From contig NZ_CP150145.1 in the NCBI RefSeq assembly GCF_037963835.1, forward strand, positions 3,410,001 through 3,474,000: 64,000 bases of DNA. The letters run 5' to 3'. The translations under genes and the position numbers were made by a program. Positions 1 to 8,576 of this stretch are shown here, in pieces. This stretch comes from Paenibacillus sp. FSL H8-0332. Lineage in GTDB: Bacteria > Bacillota > Bacilli > Paenibacillales > Paenibacillaceae. The notes below the pieces were generated by a model. That model searched no databases. It was not told where the DNA came from and worked only from the letters and a program-made list of their open reading frames with translations. Position 1 is the first letter of the stretch. Each line of letters begins with the position of its first letter.

Positions 1-50
1 GAACCCTCATGGACGCTGGCTTTTTGGCGACCGTAAACCGACAGTAATTC

Positions 51-124
51 TATAATATGTAAGGTGATTTACTATTATTAGGCAGGTTAATTCCATCTTC
101 CCGATCCGTTATGATTACATAATC
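51..124 (+). promoter_or_regulatory. Possible promoter/operator region upstream of the ABC exporter
   Basis: A TATAAT hexamer lies at 51-56. It overlaps an imperfect inverted repeat (TAATATGTAA, then TTACTATTA, roughly 53-80). A second short palindrome, GATTA-CA-TAATC, is at 113-124. No good -35 box with 16-18 bp spacing was found for the TATAAT, so the promoter call is weak. The inverted repeats resemble operator half-sites for a dimeric repressor (TetR or MarR type), but no such regulator gene is in view. Confidence 0.25.
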
Positions 125-148
125 TGCGCCCTTTGAAGGAGGTTCTGC

Positions 149-1894
149 ATGCCTATGAATCCGACCCGGACATTGATTAAGGAGATATTGTCTGACAGCA
201 AGAGAACTCTTTTTTTGATTCTATTCTTCAATATCTCAGCCGCATTGGTCTCGACTCTTCAGCCCCTCCTGTTCAAAGACCTGTTCGACGACATCCTGCC
301 AGACAAGCAGATCGGGACGGCTGCATTCTATATGCTCCTGCTTATTCTAATTCCCGTAATCTACGCCGCCTTGAACAGCGTCACCTCTTATTACAATAAT
401 GAGTTGGGTAACCATTTATCCAAGAATCTGCGCCTGCGGCTGTTCTCTGACGTACTCCAGACCCGGCCAAGTAACGTGTACAGCATCGGCAAGGGCGAAA
501 TCATCAACCGGATCACTTTGCAGGTGGGGATGCTGTGTGAAATTTTCGTGGTAGACACCCTGATGTCCATGGTATCGAATGCTATTCTGCTGATCGCTAC
601 CCTGTGGATCATGTTCTCGATGAGTACCGAGCTTACACTCGCGGCCATCCTCTCATTCCCTCTATGTATGTACGGCTTCAAGCGCTTCAGGAGCAAGACA
701 GAGCGCCTGGATAAGCAGTATCATGGTATTTTGGATAAGGGCATCAATTATTTGAATGATTTCTTCACGAATCTGAAGGCGGTCCACAGGTGTAACGGAC
801 ATCAGGCAGAGCAGAAGCGCTGGAGGGAGTGGAATGACGAGGCGTGGAGGATATCCAGACAGTCCAGGCTATTTCATCATGTGGTGTTGAACCTGGTCGC
901 GGATACGGTCATTTCCATCATTACGGGCATCATTTACGGCTATAGTCTGTTCCTGATTCTAAAAGGCCGCATCTCACCAGGCACATTGCTGGCCTTCATT
1001 GTGATTCTTCCAAGGCTGTATCACATTTTCAAGTCGCTGTTAACGCTGAACATCGATAGGAGCCGGATGACGGTCATTATTAACAACCTGAATGACATCC
1101 TTGAACTGGAGAAAATCGGATCGGGAGCTAACGCTCCTGACTATAGCCGTGTCCCCCTCCTGCAGATGAGGAATGTCTCGTACCGGTACGCTCCGGCAGA
1201 TTCTTTTGGGATCACGGACTTTAATCTGGAGATTCAGCCAGGAGCCTTCGTGGGGATTGTTGGATTAAGCGGCTCAGGAAAATCTACGATATTCGAGCTG
1301 ATCCACAGGTTCATAGAGCCGGATGAAGGAGATATCTGCCTGGACGGCGTTCCGATCCAAGAACTGGACATTCATGAACTAAGACGATATGTCGGCTATT
1401 CCCCGCAAAAGGGAGTGTTATGGAACAAGTCCATTCTTGACAACATTATTTATCCTTTGCAGAAGGAAGACATGAATGAAGAGACATGGCGGAAATTCAG
1501 CACTGCTGTTAACCTTGCCCATGTAGACCCATTTGTTCTATCCATGCCTGAACAATATGACAAGCAGGTGGAGAACCACGGCGACAATCTCTCCGGCGGC
1601 GAGATCCAGCGGATTCTATTAGCACGGGCCTTCATGAGTGAACCCCGGATTCTGATGCTGGATGAGTACACCTCAGCTCTCGACGCCTTGACAGAGAGTG
1701 ACCTGAACGATACCCTGCTGAGCCTGAAGGGGAAGCCGACGATCCTGGTAATCGCGCACAGGCTGTCCACCGTGAAGAATGCAGATGTCATCCTGGTCGT
1801 GGATAAGGGCCGCATTGTTGAGCAAGGAAGTCCGGCAGAACTACTGTCCCAACAGGGGTTATATTACAAGATGGTGGAGAAGCAGAAAATTTAG
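149..1894 (+). CDS. ABC transporter, fused permease and ATPase (exporter type)
   Basis: This is a 581-residue half-transporter of the MsbA/MdlB exporter family. The N-terminal ~310 residues hold about six hydrophobic membrane segments, and the C-terminal part is the nucleotide-binding domain. Visible motifs are Walker A GLSGSGKST near residue 373, the signature LSGGEIQR, Walker B ILMLDE, and the switch-His region IAHRLST. It should act as a dimer in the cytoplasmic membrane and export a lipid, drug or peptide, but the substrate cannot be read from sequence. The start at 149 is supported by GAAGGAGGT at 135-143; an in-frame ATG at 155 is the alternative. No peptidase C39 domain is present, so processing of a leader peptide is not suggested. 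A link to the biosynthetic cluster 18 kb away is not supported. Confidence 0.9.
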   Translation: MPMNPTRTLIKEILSDSKRTLFLILFFNISAALVSTLQPLLFKDLFDDILPDKQIGTAAFYMLLLILIPVIYAALNSVTSYYNNELGNHLSKNLRLRLFSDVLQTRPSNVYSIGKGEIINRITLQVGMLCEIFVVDTLMSMVSNAILLIATLWIMFSMSTELTLAAILSFPLCMYGFKRFRSKTERLDKQYHGILDKGINYLNDFFTNLKAVHRCNGHQAEQKRWREWNDEAWRISRQSRLFHHVVLNLVADTVISIITGIIYGYSLFLILKGRISPGTLLAFIVILPRLYHIFKSLLTLNIDRSRMTVIINNLNDILELEKIGSGANAPDYSRVPLLQMRNVSYRYAPADSFGITDFNLEIQPGAFVGIVGLSGSGKSTIFELIHRFIEPDEGDICLDGVPIQELDIHELRRYVGYSPQKGVLWNKSILDNIIYPLQKEDMNEETWRKFSTAVNLAHVDPFVLSMPEQYDKQVENHGDNLSGGEIQRILLARAFMSEPRILMLDEYTSALDALTESDLNDTLLSLKGKPTILVIAHRLSTVKNADVILVVDKGRIVEQGSPAELLSQQGLYYKMVEKQKI

Positions 1895-2012
1895 ACGAAA
1901 GAGGACCTCAAGCCCAAAACTTCTCCGGAGTCACGGTAGTCCCACACTGAGGAACTTTTGTTTGGAAACTTTAGTTTGGGAAATTTAGGATGCCAAATGA
2001 GCCGAGGCTTAG

Positions 2013-2018
2013 TATAAT
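2013..2018 (+). promoter_or_regulatory. Candidate -10 box ahead of small ORF and methyltransferase
   Basis: TATAAT at 2013-2018 lies 35 bases upstream of the small ORF start and 111 bases upstream of the methyltransferase start. The -35 region at the expected spacing (about 1990) has no good TTGACA match. A degenerate short tandem repeat (AACTTTTGTTTGG / AACTTTAGTTTGG, 1953-1980) sits just upstream. Confidence 0.35.
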
Positions 2019-2052
2019 AGGTGCAGACGGATTCCAAGGAGGTGGTGGTTGT

Positions 2053-2166
2053 ATGAGTGCAGGCGATATTAGCGACATTAGCGGCATTACTCCGATGTTC
2101 CAATTGAATATGAAAAGGAGAGGCTTTCATGAGCTACAACCCCGAAATCCCGAGAACCCGGTATGA
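2053..2166 (+). CDS. Possible 37-residue peptide gene overlapping the methyltransferase start
   Basis: The ORF encodes a 37-residue peptide starting MSAGDISDISGITPMF and ending PENPV. It has an unusually good ribosome site, AAGGAGGTGG at 2037-2046, six bases before the ATG, and a TATAAT upstream. It runs 38 bases past the methyltransferase start at 2129 in another frame, so the two would be translationally coupled. The first ~19 residues look protein-like (repeated D-I-S). The rest is read out of frame with the methyltransferase start region and is rich in Arg, Asn and Pro. It may be a leader peptide controlling the methyltransferase, a small peptide substrate, or chance. I recognise no family. 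Confidence 0.4.
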   Translation: MSAGDISDISGITPMFQLNMKRRGFHELQPRNPENPV

Positions 2167-2965
2167 CACCTATGGTGACCGTGAATGGACACGGCTTACG
2201 AAGGATGGGCCAGGCGAGCTTTTGTATCAGGTGCATCTGGATATTCTTCAGCGTTACACTAAGCCTACAGATACCGTGCTGGAGATTGGTGCAGGTTCAG
2301 GCAGGTATACTAAGGACCTCGTGACCATGTGTTCAGAATTGACCGTTGCTGACCTGTCCAGCCATCAGATTGAATTCAATCAATCCAAAATGCAAGAGCT
2401 GTCCCTGGCGGACAGAATCAAGGCGTACCATGTACTAGATGTGCTGGATATGAGCGTGTTTGAAGATGCTTCATTCGACACTGTGGTATGTATCGGCGGT
2501 GTAATTAATTATCTCTTGGACAAAGAGACGGATGGAATCCGGGAGCTGCTAAGAGTAATGAAGCCGGACGGGATACTGATTCTGGGTTCCATGAGCTTCA
2601 TCGGCTCTTCCATGTATTATCTGGACGGCATCCGTTATGAGAAAGACCAGTTCGGCATTGAAGCTACCAAGTGGATCATGAACACAGGGATACAAGACGA
2701 AGAGCATTATCCCGTTCCGAGCAAGCATTACGTCCATATGATGAGAAGCGCTGAATTAGATGCTTTATTTGCCCAGTTTCCGGTTAATATTCTGGAGAGA
2801 AGCTCCGCTGGACTATATACGCAAGCTGGAGACGCTGCCTTGGAGAATGCCCGGGAGGACCAGGAATTCTGGAAGCTGATTGTCGAACAAGAAATTGCGT
2901 TCACCAAATTACCTGGCACGCTTGATTGTGGGATGAATCTCATCTACGTGGTGCGCAAGTTATAA
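2129..2965 (+). CDS. SAM-dependent class I methyltransferase
   Basis: This 278-residue protein has the Rossmann SAM-binding motif I VLEIGAGSGRYT near residue 50 and a motif II-like acidic loop (TVADLSS). A later FDTVVCIGGVINYL segment is typical of methyltransferase motif IV/post-IV in the Methyltransf_11/25 type. The substrate is unknown, probably a small molecule. The start at 2129 follows AAAAGGAGAGG with good spacing. The gene may be coupled to the small ORF at 2053 and ends at a hairpin terminator (3000-3028). Nothing ties it to the biosynthetic cluster. Confidence 0.85.
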   Translation: MSYNPEIPRTRYDTYGDREWTRLTKDGPGELLYQVHLDILQRYTKPTDTVLEIGAGSGRYTKDLVTMCSELTVADLSSHQIEFNQSKMQELSLADRIKAYHVLDVLDMSVFEDASFDTVVCIGGVINYLLDKETDGIRELLRVMKPDGILILGSMSFIGSSMYYLDGIRYEKDQFGIEATKWIMNTGIQDEEHYPVPSKHYVHMMRSAELDALFAQFPVNILERSSAGLYTQAGDAALENAREDQEFWKLIVEQEIAFTKLPGTLDCGMNLIYVVRKL

Positions 2966-2999
2966 GGCTGTCGCTCTATAAGCATGGCTTAGTCAAAAT

Positions 3000-3028
3000 C
3001 CCGTCTGCCACAAACAGGCGGGACTTTT
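3000..3028 (+). terminator. Rho-independent terminator after the methyltransferase
   Basis: An 8-bp stem CCCGTCTG/CAGGCGGG (one G-T pair) with a seven-base loop is followed by ACTTTT. It lies 35 bases after the methyltransferase stop. It argues against the longer reading of the next ORF, which would have to be translated through this hairpin. Confidence 0.6.
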
Positions 3029-3057
3029 CATATCCAAACGAACGGGGGATCACGGGA

Positions 3058-4089
3058 ATGGGAGTATGGACTAGTTCTATGAACGGCGCACCTTGGACCA
3101 AAAGTAAAATGAGTACAGCGGTGAAGCAATTGCGCGAACGGGCGCTTATTTCGTATGTCATCGATGTGGACAAGCTCCATGATCTGCAGGAATTAGATCA
3201 GCATGTATTTGCCGAACGCCCGGATCTGGTCTTGTCAATTAGCCAAGTGGACGGGAAAGTGCGCTATCCGGAGGAATTGCTGCAGACTTTAGCGGAACTA
3301 CAGCACATCACAGCCTTAGAGTTGAATCTGTTTCATAGTGTGGATCTGAGTGTGCTTGGCAAGTTAGCGCGGCTTCAGTTTTTATCCATTTCGGCCAAAA
3401 AGCCGATTGACCTAAGCTTTCTCGCAAGCTTCAAGCAGCTGCAATATCTCTCGGTCCATGGACCATTTCAGGACTTAACGCCGATAGGCGATGCTTCCAG
3501 CCTGGATACCTTAATCTTGCGGACTACGATTCATGAGCTGGAATTTGTGCGCCGGTTGCCAAAGCTACTGTGCCTCTTCATTCATGACTCCATCTTGAAA
3601 GGATCACTGGAGGCGCTTGCAAATTCTACAGTCCCCATGCTGAGTCTGGCGGCTATCCGTAACTTAACGGAGGTGGGTGCTTTGGAGTCCATGAGCAATC
3701 TTACATACCTGCACTTATCCTTGCCGAAGCTTGCGGCTTTGTGTGACTTTTCGAATATGCCGGGGCTCATACAGCTTGAACTCGATCAGATGAAATCCCT
3801 GGAGGATATTGATCCTTTATGGACCGCAACGAAGCTTGAAATGTTACAGCTAAGAGAGATTTCAGCAGCTGTGACCGCGAAGGAGTTAGAGCCTTTGACC
3901 GCAATGGAGCATCTGAAGCAGGTGGACTTCCAGTTCCTTGATCTCAAAAAAGGAAGGATCGCAGCCTTACGTGAGTCGTTTACCCAGGCAGGCAAGAGCC
4001 ACCTTCTGTATGAGAATATCGCCGAAGCCCAGCGAATCCAGCCCATGATGTTAGTGCATTTGCGCAAGCATATGGGATTAGTTCAATAA
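3058..4089 (+). CDS. Leucine-rich-repeat-like protein of unknown function
   Basis: This protein of about 343 residues has repeating leucine-rich units: LSVLGKLARLQFLSI, LSFLASFKQLQYLSV, EFVRRLPKLLCLFI and LESMSNLTYLHL. They have an irregular period of about 22-24 residues, as in internalin-like LRR proteins. There is no signal peptide or membrane segment, so it is probably a cytoplasmic scaffold that binds a partner. The reading frame is open back to 2926, but that upstream part crosses the methyltransferase end and its terminator. I therefore chose ATG 3058, preceded by a modest GGGGGAT; ATG 3109 is an alternative. Confidence 0.7.
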   Translation: MGVWTSSMNGAPWTKSKMSTAVKQLRERALISYVIDVDKLHDLQELDQHVFAERPDLVLSISQVDGKVRYPEELLQTLAELQHITALELNLFHSVDLSVLGKLARLQFLSISAKKPIDLSFLASFKQLQYLSVHGPFQDLTPIGDASSLDTLILRTTIHELEFVRRLPKLLCLFIHDSILKGSLEALANSTVPMLSLAAIRNLTEVGALESMSNLTYLHLSLPKLAALCDFSNMPGLIQLELDQMKSLEDIDPLWTATKLEMLQLREISAAVTAKELEPLTAMEHLKQVDFQFLDLKKGRIAALRESFTQAGKSHLLYENIAEAQRIQPMMLVHLRKHMGLVQ

Positions 4090-4125
4090 GTTAGTTCAAT
4101 AAGACAGAAGATAGGAGTGATCACA

Positions 4126-4428
4126 GTGATTGATTTAGTACAACTCCAGAAGAGAGTGTATCAGAACAAGCTGGAAAAGGGGTTCAATATCACAGATATT
4201 TATCAGGAATTCTGCCTGACCCACGGCGAACTGTCTGAGGCCTGCGATGCTTACCGGAAGAAGAAAGACGACCTCGGTGAAGAGTTGGCTGACGTTGCCA
4301 TCTACCTGATTGGACTGGCGGAGATTCTGGGGATTAACCTGGAAGAAGAGATTATGAACAAGATCGACAAAAATGAAAAGAGGAGCTATGAGAATAGGGA
4401 CGGAGTGCTAATAAAAGTGAAGGAGTAG
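4126..4428 (+). CDS. MazG-like nucleotide pyrophosphohydrolase domain protein
   Basis: This small protein of 100 residues resembles the all-alpha MazG/dUTPase-like NTP pyrophosphohydrolase fold. It shows HGELSEACDAY followed by a lysine-rich loop and EELADVAIYLIGLA, which supply the E..E ... E..D Mg-binding acidic residues. Proteins of this type hydrolyse non-canonical or excess NTPs to NMP and PPi, but the substrate here is not known. Translation probably starts at GTG 4126, seven bases after AGGAGTGA; GTG 4117 is in frame but overlaps that ribosome site. Confidence 0.75.
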   Translation: MIDLVQLQKRVYQNKLEKGFNITDIYQEFCLTHGELSEACDAYRKKKDDLGEELADVAIYLIGLAEILGINLEEEIMNKIDKNEKRSYENRDGVLIKVKE

Positions 4429-4529
4429 AGCGCATTCTCCAATCTTCGTGCATAAGCACCCCGATAGTATGGAAAAACTTCTATAGTGCAGATAAACAGC
4501 ATGAATAGATTTCTCAGGAGGTTAGCGTG

Positions 4530-4718
4530 ATGACAACTCAGGACCCGAAGGAGCTTTTGAAGCTGAAGCATGAGCAGGACGAGGAGAAGAGACAGTTCAC
4601 TACCTTTGCCCGGGCTGTATCCGAAGACGGGGAAGTAGAAGCAGGTCAGGAATTCAGTCATGACCGGGTGCCTGACGACCAGAACCGTATGAAATCGGTG
4701 GAGAACAGACAGAACTGA
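4530..4718 (+). CDS. Small hydrophilic protein, unknown function
   Basis: The protein has about 62 residues, is highly charged (Lys, Glu, Asp, Gln) and lacks hydrophobic segments. Starts MTTQDPKELLKLKHEQDEEK, compatible with a helical and partly disordered chain. The ribosome site AGGAGG (4516-4521) is well placed for ATG 4530; the adjacent in-frame GTG 4527 is possible. It lies between the MazG-like gene and a terminator. I do not recognise a family. The clear ribosome site and following terminator argue that it is real. Confidence 0.55.
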   Translation: MTTQDPKELLKLKHEQDEEKRQFTTFARAVSEDGEVEAGQEFSHDRVPDDQNRMKSVENRQN

Positions 4719-4738
4719 GCAGGACCCTGACGGAAAAG

Positions 4739-4790
4739 TACAATGGATGGACCCTCAGGAAGCCTTTTATGCGTTCCTGAGGCTTTTTTT
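4739..4790 (+). terminator. Terminator hairpin, copy 1 of a dispersed intergenic repeat
   Basis: A 9-bp stem CCTCAGGAA (4753-4761) pairs with TTCCTGAGG (4774-4782) and is followed by seven T. It is preceded by TACAATGGATGGACC, and the same lead-in plus stem recurs at 6511 and 17176. It ends the small-protein gene at 4718. Confidence 0.75.
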
Positions 4791-4831
4791 GTTTATTTTG
4801 TATACATACACTACTCATGGAGGTTCATTTA

Positions 4832-6388
4832 ATGGTTTTTATCATCTCAATTACTATCGTAGCGATTTTTGCAATATGGGGAGCAGTGGCGCCTGACCAG
4901 ATGGCCAGTACCGCTAATGCCGCGTACACTTTTTCCATTCATAATTTCGGCTGGTTCTATTTGCTGGCGACTCTGTTTTTCTTGATCTTCACTTTTTATT
5001 TGGCCTTCAGCAGGTTTGGCAGTATCCGGCTGGGTGACGATGACGATGAACCGGAATATTCCACAGTCTCCTGGCTGTCGATGCTATTCAGCGCAGGAAT
5101 GGGGATCGGGCTTGTCTACTGGGGAGTGGCTGAACCGCTGTCCCATTATTTATCTCCGCCGGAGGGCGTAGCGGGAGGGACGACAGAAGCTGCACGGATC
5201 TCCATGCGCTATTCTTTTTTCCATTGGGGACTGCACCCATGGGCCATCTATGCCGTCATCGGATTGACACTTGCTTATTTCCAGTTCCGCAAAGGGTACA
5301 AAGGCTTGATCAGCTCAGCGTTTATTCCTCTACTCGGGGAGCGGCTGGTATCCGGCTGGCTGGGCAAGGCCATTGATATTTTGGCGGTGATTGCCACTAT
5401 ATTTGGGGTAGCGACTTCGCTGGGTCTCGGGGCTCTGCAGATTAACGGAGGTCTGCATTATTTATTCGGACTTCCGAACACCGTAGCCGCTCAGATTGCA
5501 ATTATTGCGGTAGTGACCGTGCTGTTCCTCATCTCCGCTACCAGCGGCTTGGACAAGGGAATCAAAATCCTCAGCAACACCAACCTGGTGATCGCCGTTC
5601 TTTTGATGCTGTTCGTATGGATAACGGGTCCAACCTCGTTTATCTTTGATACCTTTACAACCACATTAGGCAGTTATCTGCAAAACATCGTCAATATGAG
5701 CTTGAGGCTAACGCCTTTTTCCAAGGGAACCTGGGTCGGGGCGTGGACATTATTCTATTGGGCCTGGTGGATTGCCTGGGCACCCTTTGTCGGAACGTTT
5801 ATCGCGAGGGTATCCAAGGGAAGAACCATTAAGGAGTTTGTCATTTGCGTGCTGATTGTACCGAGTCTGTTCGGATTCGTCTGGTTTTCGGTATTTGGCG
5901 GAACGGGCATGCAAATGGAGCTGTTCGACGGTGTCCAGCTGGCTGAAGCCGTTAAAGGAGATACGACCACCGCCCTTTTCGTCATGCTGGAGCAATTGCC
6001 CTTAGGCACCCTTGTATCGTTAATAGCTACGATCCTGATTATGATCTTCTTCATTACATCAGCCGATTCGGCTACCTTTGTACTGGGCATGCTGACCTCA
6101 GACGGCAAGCTGAACCCTAGCGCAAGAGTCAAATTAACCTGGGGAATTCTGCAATCCTCCATCGCTGTAGTGCTGCTGATTAGCGGCGGATTAGGCGGGC
6201 TTCAGACCGCTTCCATTGTAGCTGCGCTGCCTTTTGCCATTGTTCTGATCGGCATGTGCTTCTCCCTGCTTAAAGCGCTCAAGGAGGAGGACAAAGAGCG
6301 CCGTCAACGGGAAAAGCGCCAACGCCAAAAGCTGAAACGGCTGCTGGAGGAGCAAGAAGCGGCCCAGCCTAATGTTGATTCCATTTGA
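4832..6388 (+). CDS. BCCT-family betaine/choline/carnitine transporter
   Basis: This is a 518-residue integral membrane protein with about 12 hydrophobic segments. It carries BCCT hallmarks: a Gly-rich GMGIGLVYWGVAEP segment near residue 85, and YWAWWIAWAPFVGTF with a following ARVSKGRT, which is part of the aromatic substrate box. It should take up glycine betaine or a related osmolyte with sodium, like OpuD. The C-terminal tail is strongly basic and charged (KERRQREKRQRQKLKRL), as is common in osmosensing BCCT carriers. The ATG at 4832 is chosen because ATGGAGG (4817-4823) is its ribosome site; the upstream ATG 4817 lies inside that site. Confidence 0.92.
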   Translation: MVFIISITIVAIFAIWGAVAPDQMASTANAAYTFSIHNFGWFYLLATLFFLIFTFYLAFSRFGSIRLGDDDDEPEYSTVSWLSMLFSAGMGIGLVYWGVAEPLSHYLSPPEGVAGGTTEAARISMRYSFFHWGLHPWAIYAVIGLTLAYFQFRKGYKGLISSAFIPLLGERLVSGWLGKAIDILAVIATIFGVATSLGLGALQINGGLHYLFGLPNTVAAQIAIIAVVTVLFLISATSGLDKGIKILSNTNLVIAVLLMLFVWITGPTSFIFDTFTTTLGSYLQNIVNMSLRLTPFSKGTWVGAWTLFYWAWWIAWAPFVGTFIARVSKGRTIKEFVICVLIVPSLFGFVWFSVFGGTGMQMELFDGVQLAEAVKGDTTTALFVMLEQLPLGTLVSLIATILIMIFFITSADSATFVLGMLTSDGKLNPSARVKLTWGILQSSIAVVLLISGGLGGLQTASIVAALPFAIVLIGMCFSLLKALKEEDKERRQREKRQRQKLKRLLEEQEAAQPNVDSI

Positions 6389-6510
6389 TCATTCATTTGT
6401 GGTGTGTGTTAAAGATCACAACGGATACTCTTAGGACAGAGCCTAACGGGATGAAGCTAGTTGTAGAGAACTTAGAAAAAGATTTCGGCGCGGTTTAGCT
6501 TGAAGTAATA

Positions 6511-6561
6511 TACAATGTATGAACCCTCAGGAACGCGATTCTAGCGTCCTGAGGGTTTTTT
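6511..6561 (+). terminator. Terminator hairpin, copy 2 of the dispersed repeat
   Basis: An 11-bp perfect stem AACCCTCAGGA (6522-6532) / TCCTGAGGGTT (6547-6557) ends in six T. Preceded by TACAATGTATG. Its loop, ACGCGATTCTAGCG, nearly matches that of the copy at 17176. Confidence 0.8.
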
Positions 6562-6626
6562 CGTAATCAGCCTTCATTCATAATTCAGATTAATATCTTA
6601 TAAGAAATTCTTGAAATCACAGAAAT

Positions 6627-6654
6627 TTGTCCGGGTAGGGGGTGCTACTATACA
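6627..6654 (+). promoter_or_regulatory. Candidate promoter for the sugar ABC operon
   Basis: TTGTCC (6627-6632) and TATACA (6649-6654) are separated by 16 bp and lie 27 bases before the first permease start. The matches to the sigma-A consensus are moderate. Confidence 0.35.
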
Positions 6655-6680
6655 ACTATAAATAGAGACGAGGTGATGAA

Positions 6681-7628
6681 ATGCAAGCGAAATTGGCAGC
6701 GGACGCCATTCCCCTCTCCAAAAAGCGGAACTCATGGATAAGGACGATAAAAAAGTATAAAGTGATGTACGCGCTCTTGTTCCCGGCATTAATTTATTTT
6801 GCCGTATTCAAATACATTCCTATGGCGGGAATCGTGATTGCTTTTAAGAACTATAACCTGGCTTTAGGACTATGGGATAGCCCGTGGGTGGGATTTAGGA
6901 ATTTCACAGACTTTATGAACGGCGTTTATTTCTGGGACATCATGAGAAACACGATTATCATATCGCTCTATAAGCTGTTGTTCGGTTTCTCCGCTCCTAT
7001 CATTCTGGCTTTGCTGCTTAACGAAGTGTATACCCAATGGTTTAAGAAAATCGTCCAAACGATCACGTATTTACCCCATTTTCTGTCATGGGTCATTGTG
7101 TATGGAATGATGGTGGCTTTATTAGCCCCGGGGGATGGTCTGTTTAACATGATTTTGAAGGAAGCTGGAGTGGAGCCTATCTCCTTCCTGACAGAACCTG
7201 CCTGGGGCAGACTGCTGATTATCTTATCTGAAATATGGAAGGATATTGGCTGGGGAGCAATATTGTACCTTGCCGCATTAGCGGGAATCGATCCAAGTCT
7301 ATATGAAGCGGCTAGAATGGATGGCGCTTCCAAATCGAGACAGCTCTGGCATGTAACCCTTCCCGGCATTCGGGGAGTTATGATTCTGATGCTGATCCTG
7401 AAGTTAAGCCATATCCTGGATGCTGGTTTTGACCAGATATTCATGTTTGCCAACAGCTTCAATCAGGAGAAGATCGACATTATCGACACCTGGGTATACC
7501 GGGAAGGGCTTGAGCGGCTTAAGATTGGCCTGGCTACGGCTGTAGGATTGTTTAAAGCGGTCATCGGATTTATTTTAGTGCTGACGGCGAATAAGATCGC
7601 CAAAAAATTCGACGGGCAAATCTGGTGA
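6681..7628 (+). CDS. Carbohydrate ABC transporter permease (LplB-like)
   Basis: This 315-residue MalF-type permease has about six membrane segments. The cytoplasmic EAA loop reads EAARMDGASKSRQLWHVTLP near residues 211-228 and couples to the ATPase. It forms the membrane channel with the next gene product and receives sugar from the lipoprotein encoded at 8577. No ATPase gene is adjacent, which is normal for this family because a shared MsmK-type ATPase is used. The start follows GAGGTGA at 6670-6676. Confidence 0.9.
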   Translation: MQAKLAADAIPLSKKRNSWIRTIKKYKVMYALLFPALIYFAVFKYIPMAGIVIAFKNYNLALGLWDSPWVGFRNFTDFMNGVYFWDIMRNTIIISLYKLLFGFSAPIILALLLNEVYTQWFKKIVQTITYLPHFLSWVIVYGMMVALLAPGDGLFNMILKEAGVEPISFLTEPAWGRLLIILSEIWKDIGWGAILYLAALAGIDPSLYEAARMDGASKSRQLWHVTLPGIRGVMILMLILKLSHILDAGFDQIFMFANSFNQEKIDIIDTWVYREGLERLKIGLATAVGLFKAVIGFILVLTANKIAKKFDGQIW

Positions 7629-7641
7629 GGGGGTGATCGAA

Positions 7642-8511
7642 ATGATCAATTTAACAATCGGGGAAAAAGTCTGGCAAGCCGTCGTTTATTTTATTCTGAT
7701 TCTGCTATCCCTGCTGTGCTTACTCCCCTTTCTATATGTGGTTGCAGTCTCAGTGACCCCGGAATCGGAAGTGCTAAGAAGAGGAATTGTGATTATACCA
7801 GAGACCTTTACCTTTCTAGCCTACAAAGAAGTATTCATCTCTCATGGCATCGGGCAGGCCTATAAAATCACCTTATTCCGGACGATTGTAGGCACTTTGC
7901 TGAATGTGTTTTTTACGGTAATTGCAGCGTATCCCTTATCCAAAAAATATTTGCCGGGGCGAAGCCCATTCCTGCTATTCATTGTCTTCACGATGATGTT
8001 CGGGGGAGGATTAATTCCGACTTATTTATTAGTCCGCTCGCTGGGATTGCTGAACAGTCCATGGGTACTGATCATTCCACAGCTCATCAGTGCCTTTAAT
8101 CTGGTCATCATCAAAGGATTTTTCGAGCAATTGCCCGCAGAAATCGAGGAATCAGCGAGGGTAGACGGGGCAAGTGAGCTTCAGTCGTTATGGCGGATCA
8201 TTTTACCCCTGTCCTTGCCCGTCCTGTCCACCATCTCCTTATTCTACGCAGTCGGGCATTGGAACAGTTACTTCGATGCTATTGTGTATATCAATGATTC
8301 GAGCCTGATGCCGCTTCAAGTCATCTTGCGTAACATCCTGCTTAACGTCGCCACCCAAAGTGCTGATTCGCTTGCCAATTCCGGAGCGGTGAGTACGTTC
8401 GCAGTGCAAATGGCTGCAGTTGTTGTGACTACCGTCCCGATCTTAATCGTCTACCCCTTTATGCAAAAGCATTTCACCAAAGGTGTACTCTTGGGGTCGG
8501 TCAAAGGTTAA
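7642..8511 (+). CDS. Carbohydrate ABC transporter permease (LplC-like)
   Basis: This is the second permease, 289 residues and of MalG type, with six hydrophobic segments. Its EAA loop is EESARVDGASELQSLWRIILP. It lies 13 bases after the first permease, so the two are co-transcribed. The ATG at 7642 is preferred because GAGGGGG sits eight bases upstream; an in-frame GTG at 7633 overlaps that site. Confidence 0.9.
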   Translation: MINLTIGEKVWQAVVYFILILLSLLCLLPFLYVVAVSVTPESEVLRRGIVIIPETFTFLAYKEVFISHGIGQAYKITLFRTIVGTLLNVFFTVIAAYPLSKKYLPGRSPFLLFIVFTMMFGGGLIPTYLLVRSLGLLNSPWVLIIPQLISAFNLVIIKGFFEQLPAEIEESARVDGASELQSLWRIILPLSLPVLSTISLFYAVGHWNSYFDAIVYINDSSLMPLQVILRNILLNVATQSADSLANSGAVSTFAVQMAAVVVTTVPILIVYPFMQKHFTKGVLLGSVKG

Positions 8512-8576
8512 AAAGCATTTCAACCGGAGTTGTTACGGGGAAACCGTGATAATATAGAAGCAAAGGAGAGGTCATT

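Larger units (their letters stand above)
6389..6680. other. Intergenic region between BCCT and sugar ABC genes
   Basis: The first ~120 bases hold no gene I can support. They are followed by the repeat terminator (6511-6561) and then by a promoter-like region for the sugar transporter. Confidence 0.5.

Noticed and set aside
149..1894. Exporter for the colibactin-like product
   Set aside because: It lies about 17 kb from the cluster with unrelated genes and terminators between. Colibactin export uses a MATE carrier, so no functional link is supported.
2926..3057. Long N-terminal extension of the leucine-rich-repeat protein
   Set aside because: The extra part overlaps the end of the methyltransferase gene and crosses a terminator hairpin at 3000-3028, and it has no ribosome site.
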